Shown here piece by piece: positions 37,901 through 47,862 of a stretch of DNA of 59,730 nt. The notes below the pieces were generated by a model, which was not told the origin of the DNA, did not search any database, and saw only the letters and a program-made list of their open reading frames with translations. A program made the position numbers and the translations under genes. The first letter of the stretch is position 1, and every line of letters begins with the position of its first letter. This DNA comes from Cyanophora paradoxa (Eukaryota; Glaucocystophyceae; Cyanophorales; Cyanophoraceae): positions 1 to 59,730 of the forward strand of contig QPMI01000069.1 of the NCBI GenBank assembly GCA_004431415.1. Reading direction: 5' to 3'.

Positions 37901-38822
37901 TCCCGCGCAGAGCGCCATCAACGTAGATCGAGGCCACGGCTTCCGTTCCATCCGCTATCAGGGACACTGCGACGTGCGTCCACTGCGGCGCGGAGTACTA
38001 GTTGAGAAGGCGATCGAGGTGCGTGCTGGACGAGGCCGCGCCCACCTTGGAGGCGACGAGGACGGCATCGGTCTGCACGCCCTCCCCGGCCCGCTCCACG
38101 CGCAGAGCGCCCCCTGTTGCTACCTGCGAGGAGTGCGATGTCAGGTTGACCCGCCTCGTCGACGTCTCTAATGGAGAAGGGCCATAGCCAGGAGACAGGA
38201 GAGGCGGTGGGGGTAGAATGCGGCGGCGGCGGTGGGGAAGCCCGTTGAGCCGCGGTAAGGGGGGTCGGCAAGGGCGAGGGAAGAGAGGGGCCGAGAATAT
38301 CAATGGGTTCGAATGATATGCGCAATCCGAACGATGAATGATGTGCTTAATCCGAAGGATGAATGAGGTGCAAGGGGCAAGGGGGCAGCAACGGAGGAAT
38401 TCATGATCAGGGGCGGCCAGGGCGCACAAGGGCGAAATCGACATCCGACGTCCCCGGGTCCCCCCGCACAAAGATGCCCAGCACATCCGGTGCATTCGCC
38501 GACTCCGCACTCGGCTTCAGCCTGCACGCAATAGCAAGAGAGCCGCCCGTCAGCGCCGACGGACGCCGAAGAGCGATGAAAACAGAGCGCCGCGCGCGAA
38601 CCAGAGCTCGACCGTGAGCCGCATCGTCGCTTTGCTCCAGTCGAGCTCGCCGGCAGGCTGCGGCGCGATCGCGATGTAGCCGCCGGTGACGCTGAGTGCG
38701 CTCCCATGGGGATTCAGGTCAGTCGTATTTGCGCCGGTTGTCTGCAATGCCACCGCTGCGCGAGCCACATCAAGGTTAGGTTGCGTGTGCACGTGCCGGA
38801 CGCTTACGTATACGCATCTCAT
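19942..38822 (-). CDS. Giant multi-domain cell-surface membrane protein (LamG-like, five repeats, PKD/REJ-like, multi-pass C-terminus)
   Basis: Many minus-strand exons share architecture and composition and are read here as one gene, which is inference. A LamG/concanavalin-like start (MRLTVELWF near 38600; VAVSLIADGTEAVASIYVDG near 37975-37915; GPLVIGAAPF near 37840) is followed by beta-rich ectodomain exons to 33.1 kb. Next come five 1.15-kb repeats rich in N-glycosylation sites (NVTANAT, NTSS), a TIG-like stretch (PDIGPMTGGTRVTLTGT, about 26845-26795), a PKD/REJ-like segment (LSFAWSVVGPGP...NYTFTVEVMDVDGG, about 26135-26010), several hydrophobic helices between 24.3 and 21.6 kb, and a Ser/Pro-rich tail ending at the stop at 19942. 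Order and membrane region resemble polycystin-1-like adhesion receptors. Introns are GT...AG and longer than in the dikinase. It could be two adjacent genes. Confidence 0.6.
27907..28429 (-). repeat. Homogenised repeat unit, copy A
   Basis: Almost identical to 29080-29602 (offset 1,173) over about 520 bases, with two mismatches near the first end and several only after about 28390. Confidence 0.9.
29080..29602 (-). repeat. Homogenised repeat unit, copy B
   Basis: Partner of 27907-28429. The flanks of the two copies diverge sharply, and the other three units of the array differ at many positions. Confidence 0.9.
36149..36189. repeat. Poly-G tract
   Basis: About 40 bases of nearly pure G, broken by one A and one T, in an intron-like part of the giant gene. 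Length is unreliable. Confidence 0.85.
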
Positions 38823-40060
38823 GAAAAAATCTTAATCGTGAGCGCGGACGGCCGCCGCAAGAAAGTGCGCACCCTCCAAGCTAAGCGACCCGCAGATGCA
38901 CGCCACGAAGAGAGCGGCGATGCGGGCCTGCAGCTGTTCAAGCCTAGGCCTACGACGCCAGCGGATGCGGCGAAAACCCGCCTCCATACTATGATAGCTG
39001 CTGACACGCGAACGGTGCATGCGCACGGACACGTGCGCGCCACGGCCGCCGCCGACTTAGCTAGCGCTCCGCTATATATACGTGTATATACACTAATATG
39101 TGGATATCGATATTGAAGGCTGTACAGCGCATCAATCTGGATTTTTGAATCGATCCGATGATCGCGATGTTGTGCCTCCACAGGCTCCGCTTCTCGATTA
39201 GTACCGTAGTACTGTGAAGCAGTGCGAATCTAATCCTACCGGAATATCAAGGCTTGCTATGCGATGATCATGATGATCTGCTCAGCCGCCGCAGTGGCCG
39301 CGCGGCTGCAATCGCCGCGTACTGCGGTATACGTTATCATACACTAATGACAGTGCACAGTGCACGCGCAGTACTCAGTAGTACTAGTGCCGGCGTGCGC
39401 CGGCGCCGCATGCGCAGTGCGCACGTCTAGATCTAGCGATCATCGACTCGGCGATCAGCCCGGCGGATCTGTAGTGATACGTATACTACGTCCTACCGTA
39501 GTACGTATACGGTATGCGGAACGCGGGTGTAAGTAATATAACGGGACGGAGCGCGCGGGACTCTAGCCTAGCTATAGTACTACGGTACTGTCCGACGGTC
39601 TGCGGGAGCTCAGCGGCTCGAGTCGACGACTCGAGTCACTCGACGTCTGCCGCGGTAGAGTCCGGGTCACCGGGTAGACGGATGTACAGTGAGCACACTA
39701 CTAGTACAGTGATGGGGCGCAAGTCGAAACCTCTGAAATCCTCTCTCCCGCCTTCAAAAAAGACTTCGAAAAAAAACTTCTCTCCTCTTTTTCTCGAGCC
39801 CAGGATACCCGGTACATCGTAGAGCTTCGATTCGGTCTACAATTGCGGAGTCGAATGATTAATCGGCCCCACTTACCGGTTGCGACTCTAATTCATTACG
39901 TATACAATGCTATACATAGTTGCGAATCCGTAAAACACTTAATCACAAGTAATGCGGGCACTTAAGTAATGCGGTCCCGAAATAATGCGTTTTCCGATGG
40001 CAAAACGCGAGCGGTACTTTTGTCGCCTTCCCCGTTCGCGATAACCAGATAATTCCACGG
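38823..40060. other. Intergenic, strongly palindrome-rich
   Basis: No gene recognised. From about 39,050 to 39,720 the sequence is almost a chain of self-complementary words: GTGCAC, AGTACT, ACTAGT, GCCGGC, GCATGC, AGATCT, GTATAC, GTACGTATAC, CTCGAG, GTCGAC. From 39,830 GC falls. Confidence 0.5.
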
Positions 40061-41311
40061 GTGCTGGATTACGTGCCGCGTGTTCCTTGCCGCCCTGCGG
40101 CTTCCCACCCTGTGGGCCTATCCTCTAATTCAATTCTATCTCGTTTGCTTCCGCTGCACGTTTGCTTTAGCGCTGTCTTTCTCTCTCTACGTCGCGGAAC
40201 CCTGCCCGGTCTTTTTATTCTAGGAGCAGGCCCTTCTGCCTTTCTTTCTCTTGATAATCTTGCGTTCACATTTGCTCGTATGCTCCCTCTCCGCCTCTCA
40301 TCTGTTCGTCGCTTCTACTGCCTTGAGGTCCAGCGGCTTCGCGATGTGTCTAGCCACGCTCAGATGCCCGATGCTAAGTGGGGGTTTCCCGGCGCCTTGT
40401 CTCCGTCCCGCCTTCCTCATCTTGTCGTCCTTCAGTGTTTCCCGATGCTTTGGATCGATGCTCTTTACCGTTTGCATTTCAAATTGTATCGTTTGGGCGA
40501 GCAACAGTCGCCTCGCCGTCGTTTCTGTCGGGTTTGTAATGACGGATCTTCTCGCTCTCACGCGCACGTTTTCTCTGAGTGCCCGCTTTCTCGTTCGTTC
40601 TGGGATTTCATTCGTGAGCGCCTGAATTTCTGGGCTTCTACTCTTCCACCGGAGGAGCGTGAAGAGGTCGCAGTGCCTGACCTCTCTCTCTTCCACATCC
40701 TCTCGGTTCCGGATTTATCTGGGCCCATTTTGCGCAGTAAAGTTAACCCCGCCTTCTGCCTTCGCTCACTTGGAGCGATCCTTGCTGGCGTATTTTCCAT
40801 CCAACAGGTTGCTCGCGCTCGGTGCGATCTTGAGGAGGCTGACATTGATGCACCTTCTTACAACCGCGCCGCGCTTGTTGCCGCCTGGGACAGAAATATG
40901 TCGTACCTAGAGTTCACCATCCCGCAGGCTTCGGCCTTGTTGGAGGAGCGGCGCGCTCGCTTGGCTGCTGCTGACGCTGATGATCAGGATGCCTCGGATG
41001 CTGACGCACATGATTCAGAGTCTGGTGCCGGTTCTCATCGTTCTAGTTCAAGCTCTGAATCTGACTCGCCCGACCCTCCTTCTTCGGGCGGTGCTGACAA
41101 CCTCGTCTCTTCGCGTGACATCGATTCTGTCCTCCGGAATCCTGCGGAGTTTGCCGTTCGTGGGAATGTCCGGTTGGGGATCCCTGGTGGTCGCCCGCCT
41201 CCTGCGCCGTCCCCTCCTGCTCTGGCCCCTGTAGTGACACATATGAATATTCATATTTTAATCCCTCGGCGTTCCGCCTCAGGATTAAAATATGAATATT
41301 CATATGTGTGA
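40061..41311 (+). mobile_element. LINE-like retrotransposon C-terminal fragment
   Basis: A 416-codon ORF carries CRVCNDGSSRSHAHVFSEC followed by a tryptophan-rich helix, matching the zinc-binding segment (C-x2-C...H-x3-C) that lies after the reverse transcriptase domain in many non-LTR retrotransposons. The remainder is a Leu-rich helical stretch and an acidic Ser/Asp-rich tail. No reverse transcriptase or endonuclease motif is present upstream, so this would be a 5'-truncated copy. The last 24 codons run through a perfect inverted repeat and are probably not meaningful protein. GC is intermediate between host and virus. Confidence 0.5.
41238..41308. repeat. Perfect 27-bp inverted repeat with 17-base spacer
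   Basis: Arms 41238-41264 and 41282-41308 are exact reverse complements. Each arm contains the self-complementary core ATATGAATATTCATAT. The spacer is GC-rich and itself partly symmetrical (GGCG...CGCC). It sits where GC-rich DNA gives way to AT-rich DNA. Confidence 0.95.
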
Positions 41312-41589
41312 TTCGATGTTATATCAATAAAATCGATTAATTTATTTGAATTTTCACATGAATTTTCATATTTTTATATGCAATTTCAATTAATTTAATC
41401 GATGTTATATCGATAAACTCGATTAATCGATATTGTATCTTAATTGTAGTTAATCGGAATTATATCAATAACTTCGATTGATCTTAATTGAATCCTAAAT
41501 GAATCTAATCGGAATTATATCAATAAATTCGATTAAATCATGTTCTTTTCCGATTAAATCAATTAAATATTTAACTTTGTTATCATAAG

Positions 41590-42030
41590 TGGTCTAAGTT
41601 GACTCACTTTCATAAACATTTTGAACTCTTAGTCTCTTTGAATTTCTTAAGATGACTCAACTTAGTCAACTTAGTCAACTTTGTTACCATAATCAATCAG
41701 GGTGGACTCACTTTTAGATCAACTTTGAAATTTCAAGCAAAATCAACTTGGATTTCAAAAGTGGATCTTCTAAGTGGACTCAAAATGTTCACTTTGTGAT
41801 ACATGTTAGCTCAAATCCTTACTGTTTATGGTCAGGGTTGACTAAGTGGGGGGAGTTGACACATTTTTTGAAATCCTTTTTAGAAAACTTTTGGTCCCAA
41901 ATATTTCCTGTGAAATTTGAGTCAACTCAACCCACTTAGTCAACCCTTGCATTGAATTCGTAACAAAATCCATATACTATTACTACTTTTACGATTTATA
42001 TGAGTCAACCTTGAGTCCACTTTAATATAA
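41590..42030. repeat. Cluster of GTTGACT / TGACTC / AGTGGACTC words
   Basis: Short related words in both orientations (TTGACTCA, AGTCAACTT, GTGGACTCA, GAGTCAAC, GAGTCCACT) occur about every 30-50 bases. They include the left copy of the long hairpin at 41836-41945. No coding potential. Confidence 0.75.
41836..41945. repeat. Long hairpin repeat, left copy
   Basis: Arms 41836-41859 and 41922-41945 pair at 22 of 24 positions around a 62-base loop. The reverse complement of the first arm is identical over 24 bases to the second arm of the other copy (47996-48019). A GAGTCAACC-N-TGAGTCCACTTT-type word follows at 42002-42023. Confidence 0.9.
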
Positions 42031-42818
42031 ATATTATATAATAGGGGGAATCAAGGGGAGATGCTTATAAACATATGAATTATTGAGCCTATGATACTTA
42101 CATCGTCAGGCAGGCCTCGTTAAGAGGATTCCGAATCTGTTTTTGGTTTTGTCACATGATGAGTTGGTGAAGAGATACATGCATTTTAGTGTTTTGTATG
42201 TGGTTTAATGATATGATGTCATAATGCATGGGTTTTCGTCAACAGTTAAATGAACAGTTAAGTGGACACCGTTTCACGATAAACGAGTAGACACTGCCTA
42301 CTCCCAACAGGTGTCCACTTAACTGTTCACTTAATTGTTCGCAATTTGCTTCATTGTCTTTCAATAGCTTTCCCGCATATCTTGTTTTCAATTGTTGTTG
42401 CAGTACACTATTACAATAGTTGTCTCGTTAACTGTTCACTTATCTGTTCGCTGCGGAAAAAAGACGATGACGGACGTGTTATGTTACGAAATGATGTCAT
42501 AATGACGATGCATATGTATATGATATATATGACACACCATCGAACTCGGGAGATCATGACGATCACGGCGATATATATATGTTATGTGTTTATGATACAT
42601 CATTATTACATCATTATGATGCATCATTCCGAAATCTCGAAAAATCGATAATCGGCATCTTCAAACGCTTGTATCTCATCACCAGATTATCAAATCGCAA
42701 CGTTCTGCATATCGCTGTGAAGCGCTTGAAAAGATCTACAAGACAATGTGTATATCATATGCATATATGTATATCAGTCATACATATATTTGGAAAAAAC
42801 GAGTTTTCGGCTAGCAAA
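42031..42818. other. AT-rich non-coding DNA downstream of the integrase
   Basis: Holds a second long hairpin (42241-42339), scattered ATGATGTCATAATG-type words near 42210 and 42490, and (AT)n runs. ORFs here are short and unlike known proteins. Confidence 0.6.
42241..42339. repeat. 30-bp inverted repeat with 39-base spacer
   Basis: Arms 42241-42270 and 42310-42339 pair at 28 of 30 positions. Each arm contains the word AACAGTTAAGTGGACACC, and a related GTTAACTGTTCACTTA recurs near 42426. Confidence 0.93.
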
Positions 42819-44204
42819 CTAGCTAGTTTTGGTCCTCTCTCTTAGTGTTCTTTGAGGTTTAGGGGCTGTATATGACTCCTTAGTAGTCTGAAAGTCACTA
42901 TACCATCTCTGGCTATTCACTTCTGAAAGTTTCTGTGTGCCTGCTATGGTGAGCTTTTTGAGTTCCCTATTAACTTTCCCAGCCTTCTCCTTCCTAGCCT
43001 CTATCAAAGGCTTATCTGGGACTTCATTAGCAGCTTCTATGCCTTCTCTCCTTATAGCAGCATCAACCCTAGCTTCCTCTTTAGCTTGCTCTAAGGCATC
43101 TACTGTAGGGGTTTCCAGATACTCAACTGCATTCACAGGCAACAGCTCATGGAAAGCAAACCTGTTATCTATGATCTCTCCAGTGGGACTCTTTAGCTTA
43201 AACTTAAAGCCTTCCCTACTATCAACAGTGTAAACCATCCTAGACCAATTGTTACCCTGTTTAGCAAAGGGGTTCTTCTCTACTTTCACTCTAACAAACA
43301 TGCCAGGCTGCATGGTATCAAGATAAGCTATTGATTTCTTGAATCTTTCATCTTCTAATCCTACTATATACCTATAATGCTCCTCTGTAGTTTCACCTGG
43401 CTTCATCTTAGTAGCTGAGTGAACTGTATTATTGTAATTAAACTCAATATCACCCAACACATCAAAGAATCTAGCTGTGTTATTAGCTATGCAGTAGTTT
43501 GTGATCAATCTCTTAATCTGCTTGTTAAAGGCTTCAATTCGACCTTGGCTCCTATGGTCTGCAGTTCCACTCACTTGGTGTTCTATGTATTTACTAGATA
43601 AATACTCCTGGAATATTCGATTTTGGAATTCACTCCCAGCATCTGATTGAACTTTTACTATGGGTCTTGCTACTCTCATCTCAAGCTGTTTAAATGCAGC
43701 TAATGTAGTGAGAGCTGATTTATCCCTTATAGGTATGATATACCCAGTTCTCAGTGTTGATTCCATTGCAGTCATAAAGGTATCATAGCCATTGTTTTGT
43801 TTCTTATAAGCTGGGAAAAAGAGCAAATCAATCACATAGGTATCAAGGGGTTGCCTTATTGGGACCATGGGATCTCTCTTCCTAGATATAGCAGGTGCAT
43901 TGATCTGAACTACCTCTTGCTTTTTATAGAACTCTTGCAACTGCTTATAGGATTCATCTGGTAACTCAGCCCTCATAGCTTGAAGCCCTTTGTAACCAGT
44001 TCTCACATCATAGAATCTCTTGGCAATCTTGCTAGTTTCTTTCACTGCAATAGCAACTGGGATCTCTACTGGGACAAGCTCTTTCATCTCAGACTTTTTG
44101 ACAATTCGAGATTCCCCTTTTTCCTCCTTTGGAACTGTGATAGGCAGTAGGTTACCTTGCAGTTGCTCAGTGGTTCTCCTTACTATTCTTCCAGTTGCTG
44201 GCAT
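42819..44204 (-). CDS. INT: Retroviral-type integrase (rve, D,D35E)
   Basis: This protein would insert the element into host DNA. The 461-residue ORF is intact. The catalytic core runs from about residue 120 to 280: D126 in YVIDLLFF, D188 in VQSDAGSEF and E224 in GRIEAFN, with exactly 35 residues between the last two. The upstream helical stretch RFYDVRTGYKGLQAMRAELP matches the region before the core in Polinton integrases. After the core, a small beta-rich domain (WSRMVYTVDSREGFKFKLKS, about 335-355) fits the chromodomain or SH3-like C-terminal fold. The tail is basic and coiled. It starts 4 bases after the polymerase stop, so the two genes are tightly packed. All three catalytic residues are present, so the enzyme could be active. 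Confidence 0.93.
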   Translation of the reverse strand: MPATGRIVRRTTEQLQGNLLPITVPKEEKGESRIVKKSEMKELVPVEIPVAIAVKETSKIAKRFYDVRTGYKGLQAMRAELPDESYKQLQEFYKKQEVVQINAPAISRKRDPMVPIRQPLDTYVIDLLFFPAYKKQNNGYDTFMTAMESTLRTGYIIPIRDKSALTTLAAFKQLEMRVARPIVKVQSDAGSEFQNRIFQEYLSSKYIEHQVSGTADHRSQGRIEAFNKQIKRLITNYCIANNTARFFDVLGDIEFNYNNTVHSATKMKPGETTEEHYRYIVGLEDERFKKSIAYLDTMQPGMFVRVKVEKNPFAKQGNNWSRMVYTVDSREGFKFKLKSPTGEIIDNRFAFHELLPVNAVEYLETPTVDALEQAKEEARVDAAIRREGIEAANEVPDKPLIEARKEKAGKVNRELKKLTIAGTQKLSEVNSQRWYSDFQTTKESYTAPKPQRTLRERTKTS

Positions 44205-44207
44205 CTC

Positions 44208-47200
44208 TTAATTAAAAGGAACAGAATTAATACCATCTGGTAAGATGTATCTCTTTGCATCAAAGCAGTTTAGGGCAACCCTTCTACTCACAGTATCTAT
44301 TATTGTGTGATCTGCCCTTCTTTTCTGCTTTGCAGTCACAGTCTTGCTGATACCTGCAAATAAACACTCCTTAAAATCATTGAATTGGAGTTCCTCAGTG
44401 GAAGTCCCAGATAGCTTACTTCTCTCAATCTCAGCAGTTCTGAAACTGTAAACTTTGGCTCTCAGACCTACATACTCCAATATAGCAGAACCTGGCATCT
44501 CATTTTTGTATTTACCTGGGGTCATTCTGTTAGATCCCCTAAGTCCAGATTAAAGGATATATTCTCTAGGTCTTTTTGGAGGGTCTGAGATTCGATATAT
44601 AGACAAAAGGAATCAGTATCATGGAATAGTAACTTTGCTTTTGCCCACTGGGACCTTACAGTATCATAGAAGAACTTGTAGTTATGCAGTTTGGCAGTAT
44701 CCAAAACATAAGCCCCAATAGCAACAGGCTTATCTAGCTTCACATGTTTTGTGTAAAACTCAAAGGCAACTGCCCTTTCACTTATGGGACTTGTTGATTT
44801 CACCAATGGGGAAGCTGCATATTTCATAAATAGCTTCTCAGTGTTGGCAATCTTAACCACAGATCGACCTCTACATGATTCAATGCATTTCCCATAGATT
44901 GAATTATTCATGAGCTTATAGAAATCAGCCTCGAATTTATTCACTGCTTTCCTTCTCATATCAGTATTCAGCTCAATGTAGGGTTTCATTACAGGAGCCA
45001 CAGTAAATGATAGGACCCTGTGAACCTTCTTTAGTTTCACACCTTTAGCTAACATGTATTGTAGAAGAGGCTCAGAAACTACATAGTTGGTCACAGAACC
45101 AAAGGTTGCAGTTAGCTTAGGGTTTTATCAAGCTCTTCTCCTGAGAGATCCAATAGGCTTTTTTGATATTGTGATAATTCGGCATATTCTACTATTTTCT
45201 TGTTAATAATTAGAGGGAAATCACTGTGATCTAGAAACAGCCTAATTGGGTAATCCAGATCAACTTCTAGGAAACTGGATCTGTTATCTTGTGGGTTGAA
45301 TTCGGTCTCCCATCTAAAATCACCAACTGGGATTGGCTGACTCAAACAGTAGCCATACAAGTTGTTAGCATCAAACAGCATAATATGGGAGTTCTCACCA
45401 TCAGCCTCAGCATACCTACAAGGCATTGTTGCAAACCCACCCCTGATTCCCCTCTCAACAAATTCGTATTGCTCTACATCACTTATAAGCTCTATTTTTG
45501 CCTTGGTGGTCCTAAGCATAGCATCCCAAGATAACCCTGGTGCAGATACATAATGAACTGGGTCAAGTCCATATACTGAGTGTGAAAGCCTTCTAAATGC
45601 CTGGAATTTGTTCATTAACTCAGTCACATCAGCAGCTCCGAAATCCATGAAATTGCTTGCATCAATGAACTTGTAAAGACCCCATTGCAATGAAAGGTAT
45701 TGATCAAAGTTTTTCGAAAGGATTTCGATTCGCTTTTTATCACCCATGCCTGCTATTTTTCTGAAAATGAATGTCCCACAGTCATCCATTTGATCAACAA
45801 CAACTGCAACTTTGGTTTGCTTTGAGATTCTCCTATGGAGATTGCAGTTTCTGCATGCAGGGGCAATGTAATGACCTGTGTGGTGATCATGATCCCTGCA
45901 TTTGAAGTTTTCCTTAGTGAACCTCTCACTGCAAAGGTAACAGTGTTTAGTAGCCTTGTAAATTGCTTTCTGCTCATCTGTGAGTTCATTCATGGGAATA
46001 TTGGTAAACAGGAAGTCAATTAGCTCTCTTGCTTTGGACTCCAAGCATTCAAACAGACCTCCCATTGGATCCTGACCCTCAAATCGAAAATCTTGAGCAT
46101 CTGCCCCAGTGACTACTCTGAGGTTGACTGCTGAGACTTCTCTCTTGGATTTTGATGCATCAATGGGGATGCTTCTATGTTCAATCTTGCAGTAGACCAC
46201 AACAGGAAGCCACACAGTTTTCCTAAGGTTTTTCAGTCCAAACTCTATTGTGGTCTCAGGCTTAGGAGTGATTCCCTTTGAGAGTCTCCAATCAATGCAT
46301 CTATTTGAGTCCACATGAGCAGTGAGTTTAGCCTCAGACCTGAATCGAGATAAGCATGTGTCACAGTAGTGTAACTTCTGATCATTGTATGTTTCATGGT
46401 TTACTTTCAATAATCTTGAAAGGGACATGATTGTAATATAATGACCATTCCCTTCATCATCAAATATCAGCATGAGATTAACCTTATGCTTTCTGCCTGG
46501 GTTACTTGATTGATGCAGGGGATAAATAACCTCTCCATCGATTCCAAATATATTAATGCTAATGCCTGCATTTTGAGCCTCGAATTTATCAATAATATCA
46601 GCATCACAGGCAACAGGGAATGGGATGTTATCGAAATTGAGAGCCAGCGGATTATAAGCGATTGCTGAGTATTTCCATTTGCGATATTGTGAAAGCTCAT
46701 TCCTCTTATGGGAGTTTATCGCTTTTCTGTGAATATATGCCAAAATTGCATTTTCGAAGCAGGAATCATCAATATTTCGAATATTTACTGTGGCTCTCTT
46801 CCTAGCAATCCACTCTGGGGTTTGTAGAAAGCATCCACCAGTTGGAGCATAACTCATAATAGCCACTCTGAGTATTTCAATTCTTTCTAAGCGATAGCTA
46901 TCAACCACATTCATCTGCTCCTGACACATTTGGGCTGCTTTATTCAGCTCAGTTCGAATATTTCTCGACCTGGTTAATACAAAGTAATCACTGTAAATGT
47001 ATTTCGATATCCAAACCTGTGGATTGCTCACTTTAACGAACTTGCAGATAAAAGACAAGCGAACCTTGATTGCCCTGAATTGATCTAAACCCTGCTTTAA
47101 TCGATTTGGAAGGGATGTAGCAATTCTATCCAGGAATTCAATCACATCTACAACAACTTCCCTTCTGGCTCTGTAAGTGAGCCAGCGATATAATTCATTC

Positions 47201-47451
47201 ATGGCTGTTCCATCTTCTGCATCTGGTTCTATTTGCCTAAGCCTATCCAATTCATCCAAGGTTTCAATTTTATCATATAGGTTATTTGCTTTTCTGGTTA
47301 ATCTGCTTAAAGTGGGTCTGCCCTTTGCAATTAAATCTATTTCCCGGTCATATTCAGCCTCTGTAATTTCATGGGCTGCATAAAGTGTTCCCAGCAATCC
47401 CATGAGTTCCCATTTCTTCTCCCTTATGAGTTTGTTGGTAATTCGGGGCAT
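44208..47451 (-). CDS. POLB: Polinton/virophage-type family B DNA polymerase, interrupted by two frame breaks
   Basis: Replicates the element, probably with protein priming as in its relatives. The N-terminal part (47451-45112) has the Polinton hallmark VNIRNIDDSCFENAILA (about residue 222), a C2HC finger (C363, C366, H379, C385), a zinc/HNH-like CYLCSERF...KCRDHDHHTGHY (about 504-528), DPVHYVSAPGLSWDAML (about 630-646), RGIRGG, and polymerase motif A in DANNLYGYCLSQ (about 694). Motif B (LMNNSIYGKC) and motif C (HDTDSFCLY) lie in 45094-44522. The conserved end (EYVGLRAKVYSF) lies in 44525-44208. Breaks fall near 45100-45120, at an AAAACCC tract, and near 44525. Conserved sequence continues on both sides, so each is a one-base indel or error. 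The exonuclease I aspartate appears replaced. Confidence 0.93.
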
Positions 47452-47511
47452 TATTCCTAACTTGTTCCTATTCTAAGGGGATATTTTATTTTAGGATGTT
47501 CTAAACGCAAT

Positions 47512-47862
47512 TTAAAATGTTTTAATGGATCCATTGGCTTCCTCTGAATGAAATCGCAAAAACCTATTAATCCTAAATCGGGATTTCGGTTTTTGTAAAT
47601 TGACTATCCAAGGTTCAAAGAGATACATGTAATATGCTTCTCTGTTCATTAGGTCTTCATGCCCACCCTTCTTACTTGAATACAGGACTGAGAACTTCAC
47701 ATCAGAAGCCTTGCATAGGTCTGCTGTAGATGGCATTTGACCTGATTTGTGTTGTCTCCATCTTTTTTGTAGTGGCTGTGAGGTTCTCCCTATATAAACT
47801 TTATTCAATTCTTCACTCTCAATCATATAGATCGATCCAGAATCATGATCTGTTCCAGCCAT
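47512..47862 (-). CDS. GIY-YIG endonuclease
   Basis: A 116-residue single-domain nuclease. The signature is split in the usual way: S10-IYMI after G9, and VYIG at 22-25. R33 or R35 in LQKRWRQHK is the expected catalytic arginine, and E75 in NREAYYMYLF is the metal-binding glutamate, so the active site is complete. Its length fits stand-alone viral GIY-YIG proteins, which also occur in virophages and Polinton-like viruses. It could nick DNA during replication, recombination or spread of the element; which of these is inference. It lies between the polymerase and the primase-helicase on the same strand. Confidence 0.9.
   Translation of the reverse strand: MAGTDHDSGSIYMIESEELNKVYIGRTSQPLQKRWRQHKSGQMPSTADLCKASDVKFSVLYSSKKGGHEDLMNREAYYMYLFEPWIVNLQKPKSRFRINRFLRFHSEEANGSIKTF

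Noticed and set aside
42346-42651. Plus-strand ORF of 101 codons downstream of the integrase
   Set aside because: Its product is Met/Ile/Tyr/His-rich low complexity from AT repeats, and it overlaps the hairpin arm.
41300-42800. CRISPR-like array
   Set aside because: The repeated words are short, irregularly spaced and in both orientations. There are no constant repeats with unique spacers and no cas genes.
44500-45120. Programmed ribosomal frameshifting in the polymerase
   Set aside because: Neither break has a typical slippery heptamer with a following structure, and similar breaks occur in many unrelated genes of the window, so indels or sequence errors are simpler.
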